Shown: positions 1 through 8,130 of the stretch, one piece after another
Position numbering within the stretch: position 1 is the first letter of the stretch
How the letters are laid out: every line of letters begins with the position of its first letter
From: Klebsiella pneumoniae
Lineage (GTDB): Bacteria > Myxococcota_A > UBA796 > SXON01
Reading direction: 5' to 3'
DNA length: 64,000 bases
Assembly: GCA_945861635.1 (NCBI GenBank)
Contig: CAMAWH010000007.1
Coordinates: forward strand, 1 to 64,000
Notes under the pieces: model-generated
Told to the model about the DNA's origin: nothing
What the model saw: the letters and a program-made list of their open reading frames with translations, nothing else
Databases searched by the model: none
Made by a program: the position numbers and the translations under genes

Positions 1-1
1 A

Positions 2-1246
2 CCAACGGTCGCGGACCTGGACGAAGACGGCAACCCCGAAGTCATCGGTGACGTCGGCGTTGTCAACGGCGAAGACGGATCGACCGTCGCGACGCTGGGC
101 GGGTTGACGAATTCGTGGCGCACGCCCATCGCCGCCGACCTCGATCAGGACGGCGAGCAGGAAATCATTCTTGCAAACAAGGTATTCGACGCCAATGGTT
201 CAACAAAATGGACCAACGCCGGAAACGGCTCTGGCAACTTTGGCGCCGTCGCGGACGTCGATGGTGACAAAGGGGGAGAAGTGTTCTTCGTCTCCAACAC
301 CACCGCGTACCTCCACGACGACGACGGGTCGCTCATCACCAGCTTCGCGATTCCGGGGGGTTCGATTCCGGGGCCGCCGTGCATGGCGGACTTCGATGGC
401 GACGGTGTCGTCGAGCTCGCTGTGCCGAATAGCACCCGCATCAGCGTCTTCGAAGTGGATGGCACCAACGTCTGGAGCGCCATCATGCAGGACAACTCGG
501 GGCTTGCGGGCTGTTCTGGCTATGACGTGGACGGGGATGGTGCCTATGAGGTGCTTTTTGCCGACGAGATCGCATTCCGAATCTACGACGGAAAAACGGG
601 CACCATCCTCTACGAGAATCGCAACCACGCGTCCGGCACGGTCTGGGAGTATCCGGTGATTGCCGACGTCGACAACGACGGCTCAGCCGAGATCGTGGTC
701 GCCGATAATGGCGGTACGTGGAAGGGAATCACGGTGTTCGGCCACAGTGGCTCGACGGGCTGGCCGAAGTCCGGGACGACTTGGGCCACCCACGACTTTG
801 CGGTCACGAACATCAACGCGGACGGATCGATTCCCGTGTCCCCGGATCCGAGCTGGCTCACCTACAACGTCTTCCGCGCGCGCCCAGCCGTTGACGATCC
901 AGCGGTTTCCGATCTGTACCCGCACATCACAGACGTGTGCGTCGCCGACTGCACGTACGGACCTGTCGCCGTGTCCGTGCAGGTCGCAAATCAGGGTGGT
1001 TCGGACGTTGACGCCGGCGCAGTGCTGAACTTGTACGCCGACGATGACACGGGCGTGCGACTGGTGGCCACGTACAGTCTCCCGTCGATTCCGGCGGGGG
1101 CGAAGCTCGATGGCATCGAATTCGAGCTCACGGCTGCGGACGTTGGCAGCTACGGTTGGATCGCGAGGGTAGACGAGGCCAACGAATTCGGCGAATGTGA
1201 CGAAACGAACAACGACGACCTCTGGCTCGACGCACTTTGTCCTTAG
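2..1246 (+). CDS. VCBS/FG-GAP repeat protein with C-terminal CARDB domain, 5' truncated
   Basis: The frame is open to the left edge, so the true start lies outside; 414 residues are visible. Repeats of the type D-x-D-x-D-G ('ADLDQDGEQE', 'ADVDGDKGGE', 'ADFDGDGVVE', 'YDVDGDGAYE', 'ADVDNDGSAE') are calcium-binding loops of VCBS/FG-GAP beta-propellers. From about residue 305 a CARDB-like beta-sandwich follows ('VANQGGSDVDAG'), ending in 'DALCP'. It is a close tandem paralogue of the next gene, with long near-identical DNA stretches (e.g. 790-825 against 2750-2785). It is probably an exported surface protein; the signal lies outside the window. The ligand is unknown. Confidence 0.85.
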   Translation, partial: PTVADLDEDGNPEVIGDVGVVNGEDGSTVATLGGLTNSWRTPIAADLDQDGEQEIILANKVFDANGSTKWTNAGNGSGNFGAVADVDGDKGGEVFFVSNTTAYLHDDDGSLITSFAIPGGSIPGPPCMADFDGDGVVELAVPNSTRISVFEVDGTNVWSAIMQDNSGLAGCSGYDVDGDGAYEVLFADEIAFRIYDGKTGTILYENRNHASGTVWEYPVIADVDNDGSAEIVVADNGGTWKGITVFGHSGSTGWPKSGTTWATHDFAVTNINADGSIPVSPDPSWLTYNVFRARPAVDDPAVSDLYPHITDVCVADCTYGPVAVSVQVANQGGSDVDAGAVLNLYADDDTGVRLVATYSLPSIPAGAKLDGIEFELTAADVGSYGWIARVDEANEFGECDETNNDDLWLDALCP

Positions 1247-1254
1247 GAGGTCGC

Positions 1255-3201
1255 TTGCGCGCCTTTGTCCCGCTCCTCATCGCCCTTACCGCCTGCGGCC
1301 TCGATAACAACCTCAACGGCAAACCTGCCCACGGCGATGAATTCGATGACGGGGATCCGTTCCACATCGACACGGGAGAGGAGGACACCAGCGCGCCCCC
1401 GGAAGAGGAATGTGACGGCGTTGACAACGACGGCGATGGTGAGATCGACGAGGGGTTCGACGAAGACGGGAACGGGCAGCCAGATTGCGACGCGATGGAA
1501 TGTCCCGCGCTGAACCTCGGTACCGCCGGTCCCATCACGATACTCGAGGAGTGCCAGGGCACGACCGGAAGCGGCGGGCCGGAAGTGACGGACCCGTGGA
1601 AGGTGAAGGTGAAGTGGACGTACGGAGGCGGTGAAAGCTCGTGGATGACGCCCGTCATCGGCGAATTGGACGACGACAACGGAGACGGCAAGATCGACGA
1701 GGACGACTCGCCGGAGGTCGTCGTGTCGATGTCGAGCAACGTGGTGGTCGCGCTGGACGGCGCGACGGGCGCGGTGAAATGGCGGGCCACCGGCACCAAT
1801 GGATACGGCGGGGTCAGCATCGCGGATGTAGACGCCGACGGATACCCCGACGTCATCGCGGCGAACGGGTCGGGCAAAACGGTCTCCCTGGACGGTGCGA
1901 CCGGAACCGTGCAGTGGACGGCGAACGACATGCTCACCTCGCTCAACTACATGCTGCACAACGTGGCGGACCTCGACGAGGACGGAAAACCGGAGGTCAT
2001 CCACGATAATACGGTCCTCAACGGCGAAGACGGGACGACCGACTTCTCCTTCTCCGTCACGACGAGTGGGTACAACTACCGCCTACCGGCGATCGGGGAT
2101 GTAGACAACGACGGTGACCAGGAAATCGCGCTGGAAGGGGCGCTCTTCGACAGTGACGGCACCGAGCTATGGAACTCTGGAGAGCTCGGCCATTACGGAA
2201 TGTGGCCCATCATGATTCAGGCGGACGGCGACGACAACGCCGAAATCGGCTTCGTTGGCGAGCAGTGGACGCTCTGGGACGACGATGGAACCAACATTTA
2301 CCGGGAAACGTACAACACGACGACCCAGCCGGGCCCGCCGTGCGCCGGAGACTTCGACGGAGACGGCACTGCGGAGGTCGCCTGGCCCGCGTACCAGAAC
2401 TTCGTCATGTACGAGTTGGACGGAAGCCAAGCGTGGTCGGTGACCATGGACGATACGTCAGGACTCGCCGGATGTTCAGGGTATGACCTGAACAACGACG
2501 GTGCGCTTGAAATCCTGTTCGCGGACCAGTCCACCTTCAAGATCTTCGATGGGGCAACGGGTCGCACGCTGTACACTGACAATACCCATCGTTCGCCGAC
2601 AATCTTCGAGTATCCGACGATCGCGGACGTCGATGGGGACGGCCACGCGGAGATCGTCGTCGCCCATTACGGCTCCTCCAACGCCGTGACCGTGTACGAG
2701 CACGACGGTGCGGGCTGGCCGGCGGCGGGCAAAACGTGGAACGTCCACGACTTTGCGATCACGAACATCAACGCGGACGGATCGGTTCCGAAGAATCCCG
2801 AGGCTAGCTGGCTCAAATACAACGTGTACCGCGCGCGAGTGGCAGCGGACGATCCCTCGACGCCGGACCTCCGCGTTCACATCCTCGACGTCTGCGTCGC
2901 GAACTGCGAATTCGGCCCCGTCGCCGTGAGCCTGCAGGTGGATAACCAAGGCGGATCGGACGTTCCGGCGGGATCCATCGTGAACCTTTATGCCGATGAC
3001 GACACCGGACCGCGCCTCGTTGCGACGTACAGCCTCCCGGCGGTTCCCGCCGGCACGATCCTCGACGGCATCGAGTTCGAGCTCACCGCTGCCGACGTCG
3101 GCGCGTACGGCTGGATCGCGTCGATCGATGAGGAAGCCGGTACCAACGAATGCGTGGAAACAAATAACACCGACACCTGGGTCGATACGGTCTGTCCCTG
3201 A
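1255..3201 (+). CDS. VCBS-repeat/CARDB lipoprotein, paralogue of the upstream gene
   Basis: I chose TTG at 1255 because AGGAGG (1245-1250) sits four bases upstream and the product then starts with a lipoprotein signal (hydrophobic run ending L-T-A-C at about residue 11). The upstream TTG at 1237 would overlap the previous gene. The Shine-Dalgarno overlaps the upstream TAG stop (1244-1246), which suggests translational coupling. After the lipidated Cys comes an acidic linker and one MopE-like motif ('CDGVDNDGDGEIDEGFDEDG'), then a beta-propeller of D-x-D-x-D-G loops, then a C-terminal CARDB-like domain ending 'DTVCP'. The protein has 648 residues. It is likely an outer-membrane or surface lipoprotein binding calcium; the target is unknown. 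Confidence 0.88.
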   Translation: MRAFVPLLIALTACGLDNNLNGKPAHGDEFDDGDPFHIDTGEEDTSAPPEEECDGVDNDGDGEIDEGFDEDGNGQPDCDAMECPALNLGTAGPITILEECQGTTGSGGPEVTDPWKVKVKWTYGGGESSWMTPVIGELDDDNGDGKIDEDDSPEVVVSMSSNVVVALDGATGAVKWRATGTNGYGGVSIADVDADGYPDVIAANGSGKTVSLDGATGTVQWTANDMLTSLNYMLHNVADLDEDGKPEVIHDNTVLNGEDGTTDFSFSVTTSGYNYRLPAIGDVDNDGDQEIALEGALFDSDGTELWNSGELGHYGMWPIMIQADGDDNAEIGFVGEQWTLWDDDGTNIYRETYNTTTQPGPPCAGDFDGDGTAEVAWPAYQNFVMYELDGSQAWSVTMDDTSGLAGCSGYDLNNDGALEILFADQSTFKIFDGATGRTLYTDNTHRSPTIFEYPTIADVDGDGHAEIVVAHYGSSNAVTVYEHDGAGWPAAGKTWNVHDFAITNINADGSVPKNPEASWLKYNVYRARVAADDPSTPDLRVHILDVCVANCEFGPVAVSLQVDNQGGSDVPAGSIVNLYADDDTGPRLVATYSLPAVPAGTILDGIEFELTAADVGAYGWIASIDEEAGTNECVETNNTDTWVDTVCP

Positions 3202-3215
3202 GGCCAAAATTGGCG

Positions 3216-3221
3216 TACAAT
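3216..3221 (+). promoter_or_regulatory. candidate -10 element of the VWA lipoprotein gene
   Basis: TACAAT lies in the 42-base gap after the upstream stop, 22 bases before the ATG at 3244. No clear -35 is visible. The hexamer is AT-rich against a GC-rich background. Confidence 0.35.
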
Positions 3222-3243
3222 CCGCGGCCGTCCGGAGTCCGTC

Positions 3244-4575
3244 ATGCGCACCCTTATTCTCGCCAGCCTCAGTCTCACTGCATGCAGCGATTACGACCTT
3301 ACGCGGCCTGAAAAGGCACACGACGATCCGGACCCGGTTGACAGCGCCGAGCCGGACCCCGAGCCGTCCGACGATCCCGACATCAACGTGTACCCGGCGT
3401 CCATCGACTTTGGCTACGTCGCGAAGAATTGCAAGTCCGACCCAATTGAGGTCACGATCACGAATCAAGGCAAGGCGGAACTTGACGTGTCAAGCATCGA
3501 ACTGACGGGAGACGCGGCTGCGAAATTTACTCTGCACGTTGCCGACGCGACCGTGCCGCCGCTCCAGTACGGCGACAGCTACATCTTCAGCCTGACGTTT
3601 CAGCCCACGGCGTGGGTGGAGTACACCGTCGGCATCGACGTCGCGAGCAACGACCCCGATGAGCCGGTCGTGGGTGTCCCGACCGTCGGCGTCGGCGCTG
3701 AAGATTCCATCTACGAAGAGAGCTTCGACCAGACGTATCAGGACAAAGTCGATGTCCTCCTCGTCGTGGACAACTCGTGCTCGATGGAAGAGTCGGTCAA
3801 CAAGCTCCGCACCGACTTCGACAATTTCATGAACGTGTTCGACAATCTGGGTCTGGATTATCATCTCGGGGTCGTGACGACGGACATGGATGCGCCGTCG
3901 GAATCTGGAAAACTACAGGGAACACCAACATTTATCGACGACAGCTATGCAGACCCCGTCGGCTGGGTTCGCGATACCGCCAACGTCGGCTCCAATGGCT
4001 CCGGAGACGAGAAAGGGCTCGACGCCGCCAAGTCCGCCCTGACTGACCCACTCAGCTCAACGACGAACCAAAACTTCCTGCGTGCGGACTCCGCAATCGC
4101 CATTGTCCTGATCAGCGACGAACCGGACAGTTCCTCCGTCTCCCCGGCGGCCTTCTCGTCGTGGTTCATCGGCCTTCGCTCGGACCCCACGTACACCAGC
4201 TTCAACGCCATCGTCGGCGACCGCGGACTGGGCTGCTGGGAGAACTTCATTGAGGCGATGGGCGGTGACCAGTACATCGACGTCGTAGACGCCACGGACG
4301 GCGTTTTTGAGAGCATTTGCTCGGCCGACTTCTCAACGGCGGCCACAAACATCGCTCAGGCGGCGGCAGGCATGACCGTCGTCTTCCCGCTGACCAAGAC
4401 GCCGAGCGACGTGTCCGGGCTCACCGTCGACGTAGATGGTGTGTCCATCGATTATGACGCATTGACCGGCTTCTCGTACGAATCTGACACCAACGCCATC
4501 CGATTCCACGGCGACGCGGTGCCGGAGGCGGGCTCGCACGTCGAGGTCGCGTACCCGGTTGGCGGGGGCTGCTAG
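3244..4575 (+). CDS. lipoprotein with choice-of-anchor-D-like domain and von Willebrand A domain
   Basis: The 443-residue product begins with a short lipoprotein signal (L-T-A-C), then an acidic spacer. A beta-sandwich of the ASH/choice-of-anchor-D type covers about residues 45-150 ('IDFGYVAKNCKSDPIEVTI'). A VWA domain starts near 168; its MIDAS motif D-N-S-C-S is at 176-180, so it may bind a divalent metal and a partner protein. VWA lipoproteins of this kind are common in myxobacteria and have no known specific role. The stop shares one base with the GTG start of the next gene (TAGTG), although the functions look unrelated. Confidence 0.85.
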   Translation: MRTLILASLSLTACSDYDLTRPEKAHDDPDPVDSAEPDPEPSDDPDINVYPASIDFGYVAKNCKSDPIEVTITNQGKAELDVSSIELTGDAAAKFTLHVADATVPPLQYGDSYIFSLTFQPTAWVEYTVGIDVASNDPDEPVVGVPTVGVGAEDSIYEESFDQTYQDKVDVLLVVDNSCSMEESVNKLRTDFDNFMNVFDNLGLDYHLGVVTTDMDAPSESGKLQGTPTFIDDSYADPVGWVRDTANVGSNGSGDEKGLDAAKSALTDPLSSTTNQNFLRADSAIAIVLISDEPDSSSVSPAAFSSWFIGLRSDPTYTSFNAIVGDRGLGCWENFIEAMGGDQYIDVVDATDGVFESICSADFSTAATNIAQAAAGMTVVFPLTKTPSDVSGLTVDVDGVSIDYDALTGFSYESDTNAIRFHGDAVPEAGSHVEVAYPVGGGC

Positions 4576-4907
4576 TGGGGGAGTATTACAAGCACGAACA
4601 TCTGGCGGGGTTCGGCAAGGTTGGCGAGGCTGTTCCGGAGTTGGGCAAGAAATTCTTCGCCTTTTACAACGCTGTGTTCGCCGAGGGTGCCCTCTCCGAG
4701 CGTGAAAAGAGCCTGATCGCGCTGGCTGTCGCCCATACCGTGCAGTGCCCATATTGCATCGAGGCCTATACAAAGGACAGCCTCGCGAAGGGCGCTGATC
4801 TGGAGCAGATGACGGAGGCCGTGTTTGTGGCAACCGCGATTACGGGCGGCGCGACCCTCGTCCACGGCATGCAAATGCTTGAGATCGCCAAGAAGCAGGG
4901 CATGTGA
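4575..4907 (+). CDS. carboxymuconolactone decarboxylase/AhpD-like protein of the arsenosugar-associated type
   Basis: This 110-residue protein has the AhpD/CMD fold signature with a redox-type C-P-Y-C motif ('HTVQCPYCIEAY') and a downstream 'GGATLVHG' helix. The N-terminus ('EYYKHEHLAGFG') and its pairing with the next radical SAM gene match the peroxidase-like family that accompanies ArsS in arsenosugar clusters; that link is from family knowledge. GTG at 4575 is the only sensible start. It overlaps the upstream stop by one base, and its own stop overlaps the next start (TGATG), so the pair is translationally coupled. Its biochemical role is unproven. Confidence 0.82.
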   Translation: MGEYYKHEHLAGFGKVGEAVPELGKKFFAFYNAVFAEGALSEREKSLIALAVAHTVQCPYCIEAYTKDSLAKGADLEQMTEAVFVATAITGGATLVHGMQMLEIAKKQGM

Positions 4908-5857
4908 TGGCGGCGTTTTCGGACGCGTTGCGTCGGGCGGGTTGGAACGACGGACTGACCAGGGCCAAGCTGGAGATCTTCCAGATCAACATTGGCAAGC
5001 TCTGCAATATGGCGTGTCGCCACTGTCACGTCGATGCCGGCCCCCATCAGGTCACGGCAAACATGTCGAGAGAAACGGTGGATGCATGCATTGATGCGCT
5101 CGATCGAACAGGTGCGCATACGGTCGACATCACCGGGGGGGCCCCGGAGCTGAACCCGCACTTCCGCTATTTGGTGGACGCGTGCATCGCGCGCGGCAAG
5201 CACGTGATCGATCGCTGCAACCTTACGGTCCTGCTACTTCCCAAACAAGCGGATCTGCCTGCATGGTTTGCTGAACGCGGCGTGGAGGTCGTGTGTTCCC
5301 TGCCCCACTACCGCAAGCTCAACACCGACAAGCAGCGCGGCGACGGAACGTTTGACCGGAGCATCGACGCCCTGCGCCTGCTCAACGCCGTCGGATATGG
5401 AGTCGGCGACGAACGCCGGAAGTTGACGCTGATGCACAATCCCGCCGGCGCCTATCTGCCGACCGGGCACGCATCGATGGAGCGCGAGTGGAAGGCGGGG
5501 CTGCAACGCAACCACGCCGTGACATTCGACCGGCTGATCGCGCTGAACAACATGCCGATTTCTCGATTCCTGGCCTGGCTGGATGAAACCGGAAATACCG
5601 CGGCCTACATCGAGTTGCTCACGAATTCCTTCAATCCCGGCGCGGTGAGCGGGTTGATGTGCCGGAACACGATTTCGGTCGGATGGGACGGGCAACTCTA
5701 CGATTGCGATTTTAATCAGATGTTGGAGATGCCGGTGCTGGGCCGCATGCATGTTCGTGAGTTCAATCCCCAGAAGTTGGGTGACGTCGTGATTGCCGAT
5801 CATTGTTTTGGCTGCACCGCCGGCGCCGGCTCCAGTTGCGGCGGCGCGACCGCGTAA
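4907..5857 (+). CDS. arsS: radical SAM/SPASM protein, ArsS-like (arsenosugar biosynthesis family)
   Basis: This 316-residue enzyme has the radical SAM cluster motif C-x3-C-x2-C in 'KLCNMACRHCHVDAGP' near residue 35, followed by 'DITGGAPELNP' for SAM binding. The C-terminal cysteines ('YDCDFNQMLE' and 'CFGCTAGAGSSCGG') form a SPASM-like auxiliary-cluster region. The family is linked to making the deoxyadenosyl-arsenosugar intermediate from SAM and methylated arsenic. Members are often selenoproteins; here the gene ends in TAA after Gly-Gly-Ala-Thr-Ala and shows no in-frame TGA, so this is the ordinary cysteine form. ATG 4907 overlaps the upstream TGA; GTG 4904 is an alternative. No arsM methyltransferase is visible in the window. 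Confidence 0.82.
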   Translation: MAAFSDALRRAGWNDGLTRAKLEIFQINIGKLCNMACRHCHVDAGPHQVTANMSRETVDACIDALDRTGAHTVDITGGAPELNPHFRYLVDACIARGKHVIDRCNLTVLLLPKQADLPAWFAERGVEVVCSLPHYRKLNTDKQRGDGTFDRSIDALRLLNAVGYGVGDERRKLTLMHNPAGAYLPTGHASMEREWKAGLQRNHAVTFDRLIALNNMPISRFLAWLDETGNTAAYIELLTNSFNPGAVSGLMCRNTISVGWDGQLYDCDFNQMLEMPVLGRMHVREFNPQKLGDVVIADHCFGCTAGAGSSCGGATA

Positions 5858-5870
5858 GCGCCAACCGGTG

Positions 5871-5876
5871 TAGACT
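5871..5876 (+). promoter_or_regulatory. candidate -10 element for a leaderless transcript
   Basis: TAGACT is followed by seven bases and ATG 5884. A start site about seven bases after the hexamer would fall on the start codon. No Shine-Dalgarno is visible before this ATG. Confidence 0.45.
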
Positions 5877-5883
5877 CGCACGC

Positions 5884-6726
5884 ATGCAAACCGGCGAATC
5901 TGAATTCTCTGGCGTCCGTGAAACTCGCCTCTGTCGCCGCTGGTGGCTGCCCGACGGCGATCCTTGCGCCGCCGTGGTCATCATGCACGGGCTGAGGGAT
6001 CACTCGGCCCGCTATGATCCACTTGCCAACGCACTTGTGGAGGCGGGCGTCGCTGTTCACGCCTTCGACCTGCGGGGGCACGGAAAGAGTGACGGCGCGC
6101 GCGTCTGGGTGGAAGCGTTCGACGACTATGTCGATGACCTCGACGCGTTTCTAAAGCTCGTTGCCACCCAGGTCCCCGGGAAGCCGCTGTTTTTATTCGG
6201 CCATTCGATGGGTGGTGCCATCGCGACATTGACGACCCTGACGAGGAAACCGGTGCTCGCCGGGCTCGTCCTGTCCGCGCCGGCACTCACCCCGGGAGAA
6301 GACGTGCCACCGTTCCTGATCACGTTGACGCGCTTGGTGGCGAGTGTGCTCCCCCTCCTGCCGGTACTGAAGCTCCCGGATGCCGCCTTCTCACGTGTCC
6401 CCGCGGTGGTGGCCGCCATGGTCGCCGATCCGCTGATCGAGAACGGTCCCGGGCCTGCCCGCACCGCGAGCGAGTTGCTGAAAGCCCTCGGTCGCATCGG
6501 CGCGAGCATGGAACAGCTTACGACGCCCCTGCTGCTCCTGCATGGCACGGCGGACAAACTGACCAACCCGCAAGGGTCGAAGTCCTTGCACGCCAGGGCG
6601 GCCTCCACCGACAAAACGCTGCGCCTGTACGAGGGCTGGTTCCACGACCTCGCGCACGAGCCCGACGCGGCGATGGTTGTAACGGAGATCGTGGATTGGG
6701 TGGAGAGTCGCGCTACGAGGCCCTAG
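5884..6726 (+). CDS. alpha/beta hydrolase, monoacylglycerol-lipase-like
   Basis: The 280-residue protein has the serine hydrolase order: oxyanion 'IMHGLRDHS', 'DLRGHGKSDG' after strand 4, nucleophile elbow G-H-S-M-G-G near residue 108, acid in 'LLHGTADKLTNP' and His in 'GWFHDLAHEP'. This pattern (HGxxxHS, GHSMGG) is that of monoacylglycerol lipase/lysophospholipase enzymes; the substrate is inferred. There is no signal peptide, so it is cytoplasmic. The frame is open back to 5803, but that would overlap the radical SAM gene; ATG 5884 fits the conserved N-terminus and the candidate promoter just before it. Confidence 0.88.
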   Translation: MQTGESEFSGVRETRLCRRWWLPDGDPCAAVVIMHGLRDHSARYDPLANALVEAGVAVHAFDLRGHGKSDGARVWVEAFDDYVDDLDAFLKLVATQVPGKPLFLFGHSMGGAIATLTTLTRKPVLAGLVLSAPALTPGEDVPPFLITLTRLVASVLPLLPVLKLPDAAFSRVPAVVAAMVADPLIENGPGPARTASELLKALGRIGASMEQLTTPLLLLHGTADKLTNPQGSKSLHARAASTDKTLRLYEGWFHDLAHEPDAAMVVTEIVDWVESRATRP

Positions 6727-6750
6727 CGGGCGACAGTGACAGCCGCGGAG

Positions 6751-6756
6751 TACAAT
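6751..6756 (+). promoter_or_regulatory. candidate -10 element
   Basis: TACAAT lies nine bases before ATG 6766, giving a very short or no leader. No -35 match is seen. Confidence 0.4.
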
Positions 6757-6765
6757 GCGGCCGCC

Positions 6766-7596
6766 ATGATCGCAGCCCTCCTTGCCCATTTGGCGTGCGT
6801 TGACGAACCCGCCGCCAGCGCCGGGGTGGACGACGTCGATTTCGCGATCCTGTCGGAGGATGTTGGCGATCCGATGGCGCAGGATTCTGGGTTTGACGGG
6901 GGAAATACCGCGGCCCTCGGCGCCGCGTTCGCGGCGGCTCTTCCCGTTTTCGGCAGCGGAGATCTGGCGTGGTCGGTTCCTTCGGACGTGTGGGGCGTCC
7001 TTCAGGACGAGTTGGTCGGCGACAACGGCGTGTGTCCCTACCGCGAACTGGCGGGTGACGTGACGCTGTACCAGTCTGACTGCCGATCTTCGCAGGGCTA
7101 CGAATGGACAGGCGACGCGTCGGAGCGCACGTGGTCGGAGCAGGGTGTGACGCGCGCCCGTCTGGAAGCCGATCTGGAGGTGATCGGCGATGCCGACGAC
7201 GTCACCTTCGACCGAATCCGCCTTTCCGGCGCAGTCGTCCGCGCCACGAACGAAGACGGAGTGGAGCACATCGATGTGAACATGCTCGTCGAGGTTGCTG
7301 GCTACTGGCAGAAACGTGCCCCGTCGGACCCCCGCGGGGCATCGTGGACCCATTGGGTGACCAGCGGTCGCCTGGAACGCTCTGCGGCCGCGGTTTGGCA
7401 GATCGATGTGGCGTTGGAAGGAACGAGTTCGGGGGGAATGGCTTTCTTCAGCGACTCGCTCGCCGAACGAACGACCTGCCCCATCGAGGTCGTCGGAGAA
7501 GCGGCTCTCGGCAGCGGCTTCTCCGCGATCTTCGAGGGCGTTGACAGCTGTGATGCATGCGCCGGTATCGACAGCGCGCAGGCGTGTGCGCCGTAA
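6766..7596 (+). CDS. orphan lipoprotein
   Basis: I do not recognise this family. ATG 6766 gives a compact lipoprotein signal ending H-L-A-C at residue 11; the GTG at 6736 would add a charged N-terminus with no signal, so I prefer 6766. The mature 265 residues look like a beta-rich secreted domain with scattered cysteines (C-P-Y-R near residue 90, 'DSCDACAG' at the end), compatible with disulfides outside the cytoplasm. It stands alone between a hydrolase and a convergent phosphatase gene. Likely an outer-membrane lipoprotein of unknown role. Confidence 0.75.
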   Translation: MIAALLAHLACVDEPAASAGVDDVDFAILSEDVGDPMAQDSGFDGGNTAALGAAFAAALPVFGSGDLAWSVPSDVWGVLQDELVGDNGVCPYRELAGDVTLYQSDCRSSQGYEWTGDASERTWSEQGVTRARLEADLEVIGDADDVTFDRIRLSGAVVRATNEDGVEHIDVNMLVEVAGYWQKRAPSDPRGASWTHWVTSGRLERSAAAVWQIDVALEGTSSGGMAFFSDSLAERTTCPIEVVGEAALGSGFSAIFEGVDSCDACAGIDSAQACAP

Positions 7597-7602
7597 TTCC
7601 AA

Positions 7603-7623
7603 GGCGGTACCCCCAGGGCCGCC
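7603..7623. terminator. candidate bidirectional terminator hairpin
   Basis: GGCGG and CCGCC pair around an 11-base loop in which CCC/GGG can pair further. It lies seven bases after the plus-strand stop and 12 bases from the stop of the convergent phosphatase gene. No T-run follows. Confidence 0.4.
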
Positions 7624-7634
7624 GACCCTCGGGC

Positions 7635-8096
7635 TTATCGAGGCCGCGCCGGCAGTCGGTCGATGAACGCCTCGACGCAGCGCCTGATCTCATCCCGGCT
7701 GCGTCGGTACTTGAAGATCCAGCCGCCGTAGGGGTCGTCAATCTCCATGGTGCCGCCGAACGTGCCCAGCATCTGCAACTTCTCGTCGGAGCGCGGAAAC
7801 AGCTCGCGGATGTGCGAGGCGTGCCGCAGCTCCATGACGAGGATGCGATCCGCCCAGTCTACAAGCTCCTCCGTTACCGGCTGCGATGCGTGCCCGTCGA
7901 GTTCCCCGCCCACCTCTCGCACCGCTTTGATCCCGTTTGCGGAAGCCGGCTGCCCGGTCAGCGCGTGCGTGCCGCACGACCGAATCTCGATGTGCTGCTG
8001 CCGTTCCTGGGCGTACCGGCGCGCCAAGGCCTCTGCCATCGGCGACCGGCAGATGTTCGCCGTGCATACCATCAGGATGCGATGCGGGTCGGGCAC
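7635..8096 (-). CDS. low-molecular-weight protein-tyrosine phosphatase family
   Basis: The 153-residue protein opens with the P-loop C-x5-R-S ('MVCTANICRSPMAEAL', Cys11 nucleophile, Arg17) and has the general-acid region 'DDPYGG' near residue 120, both diagnostic of the LMW-PTP/ArsC-like fold. Such enzymes dephosphorylate tyrosine kinases of polysaccharide export, or other phosphotyrosine proteins. No tyrosine kinase is next to it. The start is GTG 8096, with a TA-hexamer just upstream (8104-8109) and no Shine-Dalgarno. It lies 34 bases downstream of the permease gene on the same strand and may also be read through from it. Confidence 0.92.
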   Translation of the reverse strand: MPDPHRILMVCTANICRSPMAEALARRYAQERQQHIEIRSCGTHALTGQPASANGIKAVREVGGELDGHASQPVTEELVDWADRILVMELRHASHIRELFPRSDEKLQMLGTFGGTMEIDDPYGGWIFKYRRSRDEIRRCVEAFIDRLPARPR

Positions 8097-8103
8097 GGCG
8101 CCG

Positions 8104-8109
8104 TCTATC
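8104..8109 (-). promoter_or_regulatory. candidate -10 element for leaderless phosphatase mRNA
   Basis: GATAGA on the minus strand is followed by seven GC bases and the GTG start at 8096. It lies in the short gap after the permease stop. Confidence 0.35.
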
Positions 8110-8130
8110 CGAGCGCGCGGCAGTCGGCCC

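Noticed and set aside
5770..5857. Selenocysteine codon at the end of the ArsS-like gene
   Set aside because: The frame runs from the last Cys to a TAA stop with no in-frame TGA, and no SECIS-like hairpin was evident.
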